Part shown: piece after piece, positions 23,694 to 24,538 of the stretch | Numbering within the stretch: position 1 is the first letter of the stretch | Layout of the letters: the number at the start of each line of letters is the position of its first letter | Source of the DNA: Ravibacter sp964559125 | GTDB lineage: Bacteria > Bacteroidota > Bacteroidia > Cytophagales > Spirosomataceae | Assembly: GCA_964559125.1 (NCBI GenBank) | Contig: CAZLGW010000059.1 | Coordinates: forward strand, 1 to 24,538 | Direction of reading: 5' to 3' | Length of the DNA: 24,538 nucleotides | The notes under the pieces: generated by a model | What the model saw: only the letters and a program-made list of their open reading frames with translations | Told to the model about the DNA's origin: nothing | Databases searched by the model: none | Translations under genes and position numbers: made by a program

Positions 23694-24443
23694 ATGAAAA
23701 ACGCATTTATTACAGGCGGCGCCGGCGATATAGGTTTCAGCATTTGCCGCAGGCTCTTAAAGGAAGACTACCGCGTCTTCCTGTATGACCTGCCCGGCTC
23801 TGAGGGAAGCCGGAAAGCTGAGGAGGTGAACCGGGAGTACGGCGCCGGACGGGCGGTGTTTATCGAGGGCGACTTGTCGGAACTGGCCGCCCTGCCGGCG
23901 CAGGTGGAAGCGGCGGTAAAAGAATACGGCCCTTTCCAGGTCCTGGTCAACAATGCGGCCATCGATACCATGGGATCATTGGAAGCAACGTCGCTGGACG
24001 AGTTTCTGGCTACGCAGCGGATTAACGCCGAAGCTGCGTATATTTTGAGCCGCGCGATGGCGCCGGGTATGAAGAAATCGGGAAGCGGACAGATTGTGAA
24101 TATCCTGAGCATTATACTGAGCGGCGGCTGGGAAAACAGGGTCCCCTATGCCATGTCTAAAGGGGCTCTGCTGGGGTTGACCCGCTCACTAGCAAGGGAG
24201 CTGGGGCCTTTCAACATCCGCGTCAATGCCGTCAGTCCCGGTGCGATCCCCACAGCTATGGAGAAAAAGCACTGGAAAAACGACAGGTCGGAGCTGGATG
24301 CAGCGATTCTTGAAAAGCAGTCCCTGAAATTCCGTGCGGAGGTAGAGGATGTATCCAATGCGGTATGGTTCCTGATTTCCCCTGAAAGCCGTTTTATCAC
24401 CGGCCATGAGCTCCATGTGAACGGCGGCTGGTACATGGGGTAG
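23694..24443 (+). CDS. SDR-family oxidoreductase
   Basis: A 249-residue classical short-chain dehydrogenase/reductase, cytoplasmic, acting on a sugar, sugar acid or similar alcohol. The cofactor motif TGGAGDIG is at residues 7-14. Asp32 at the end of the second strand (YDLPG) favours NAD(H) over NADP(H). NNAA follows, and the catalytic set is Ser139, Tyr152 and Lys156 (PYAMSK). The C-terminus ITGHELHVNGGWYMG is the usual one for 3-oxoacyl-reductase-like and sugar dehydrogenase members. The frame opens at 23664, overlapping the previous gene by 8 nt, but the ATG at 23694 begins right before the first beta-strand and is preceded by an A/G-rich stretch, so I chose it. It is in operon with the GH28-like gene. 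Confidence 0.92.
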   Translation: MKNAFITGGAGDIGFSICRRLLKEDYRVFLYDLPGSEGSRKAEEVNREYGAGRAVFIEGDLSELAALPAQVEAAVKEYGPFQVLVNNAAIDTMGSLEATSLDEFLATQRINAEAAYILSRAMAPGMKKSGSGQIVNILSIILSGGWENRVPYAMSKGALLGLTRSLARELGPFNIRVNAVSPGAIPTAMEKKHWKNDRSELDAAILEKQSLKFRAEVEDVSNAVWFLISPESRFITGHELHVNGGWYMG

Positions 24444-24475
24444 CAAATAGATTTACTTTAAGATAAGTATTATAT

Positions 24476-24538
24476 ATGTCTGCCATTAAAATTACAGGGA
24501 TAGAGACAGTATGCCAGTCTCACCTGCTGTTGATGCGT
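24476..24538 (+). CDS. 5' end of a gene, possibly enolase-superfamily dehydratase
   Basis: An ATG 32 nt after the dehydrogenase stop opens a frame that runs to the window edge. The 21 residues, MSAIKITGIETVCQSHLLLMR, resemble the first beta-strand of mandelate-racemase / sugar-acid dehydratase type proteins, which often start with a pattern like MKITxIET. The catalytic part is outside the window. The coding call rests on the frame, start context and operon position; the family name is a weak inference. Confidence 0.42.
   Translation, partial: MSAIKITGIETVCQSHLLLMR

Noticed and set aside
1..24538. CRISPR arrays, tRNA or rRNA genes, insertion sequences, prophage genes
   Set aside because: I saw no regularly spaced direct repeats, cloverleaf sequences, transposase or integrase frames, or phage structural genes on either strand.

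Overview
The window looks like chromosomal DNA of a member of the Bacteroidota, of moderate GC. The order is probably Sphingobacteriales, Chitinophagales or Cytophagales; I cannot name the genus. The evidence is a FecI-type sigma / FecR / SusC / SusD set, a GldA-type ABC ATPase, starts with little or no Shine-Dalgarno sequence, and at least one good Bacteroidota-type promoter (TTTG, 20 nt, TAnnTTTG) at 1909-1940.

Left part, 1 to about 9400, is mostly housekeeping. It starts with the 3' end of an unidentified gene, then an M3 oligoendopeptidase and a small lipoprotein with its own promoter and terminator. A minus-strand pair follows whose stop and start codons overlap: a NagX-like membrane acyltransferase-family protein and GldA. 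A 230-base divergent region comes next, unusually rich in secondary structure (a three-way-junction-like fold, a palindrome, and an inverted repeat made of two outward-facing -7 elements). Then come a Nudix hydrolase (+) and three minus-strand genes: an APC amino-acid permease, uvrB and argB. A truncated, partnerless HigB/RelE-type toxin remnant lies at the border.

Right part, 9694 to the end, is one plus-strand locus of the polysaccharide-utilisation type. An ECF sigma factor and FecR anti-sigma are followed by a SusC-type TonB receptor with the STN domain that such sigma/anti-sigma pairs read, then a SusD lipoprotein. After these come a neutral-ceramidase-like secreted protein, a 1019-residue lipoprotein joining a beta-propeller dehydrogenase-like domain, a helical-repeat region and a C-terminal CxxCH cytochrome, an exported TIM-barrel isomerase of the hydroxypyruvate-isomerase type, a GH28-like beta-helix protein, a short-chain dehydrogenase, and the start of a gene that may belong to the enolase superfamily. 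Gaps in this block are mostly 6 to 35 nt, so most of it is probably co-transcribed; the larger gaps (fecI-fecR, fecR-susC, susD-next gene) each hold a marked hairpin.

My reading, as inference, is that the right part imports a glycan or glycoside through SusCD and processes it with exported enzymes, including a haem-linked oxidation step, before cytoplasmic dehydrogenation and perhaps dehydration of a sugar or sugar acid. The substrate cannot be told from sequence. I see no CRISPR array, tRNA, rRNA, insertion sequence or prophage, and no gene-free stretch over 300 bases.
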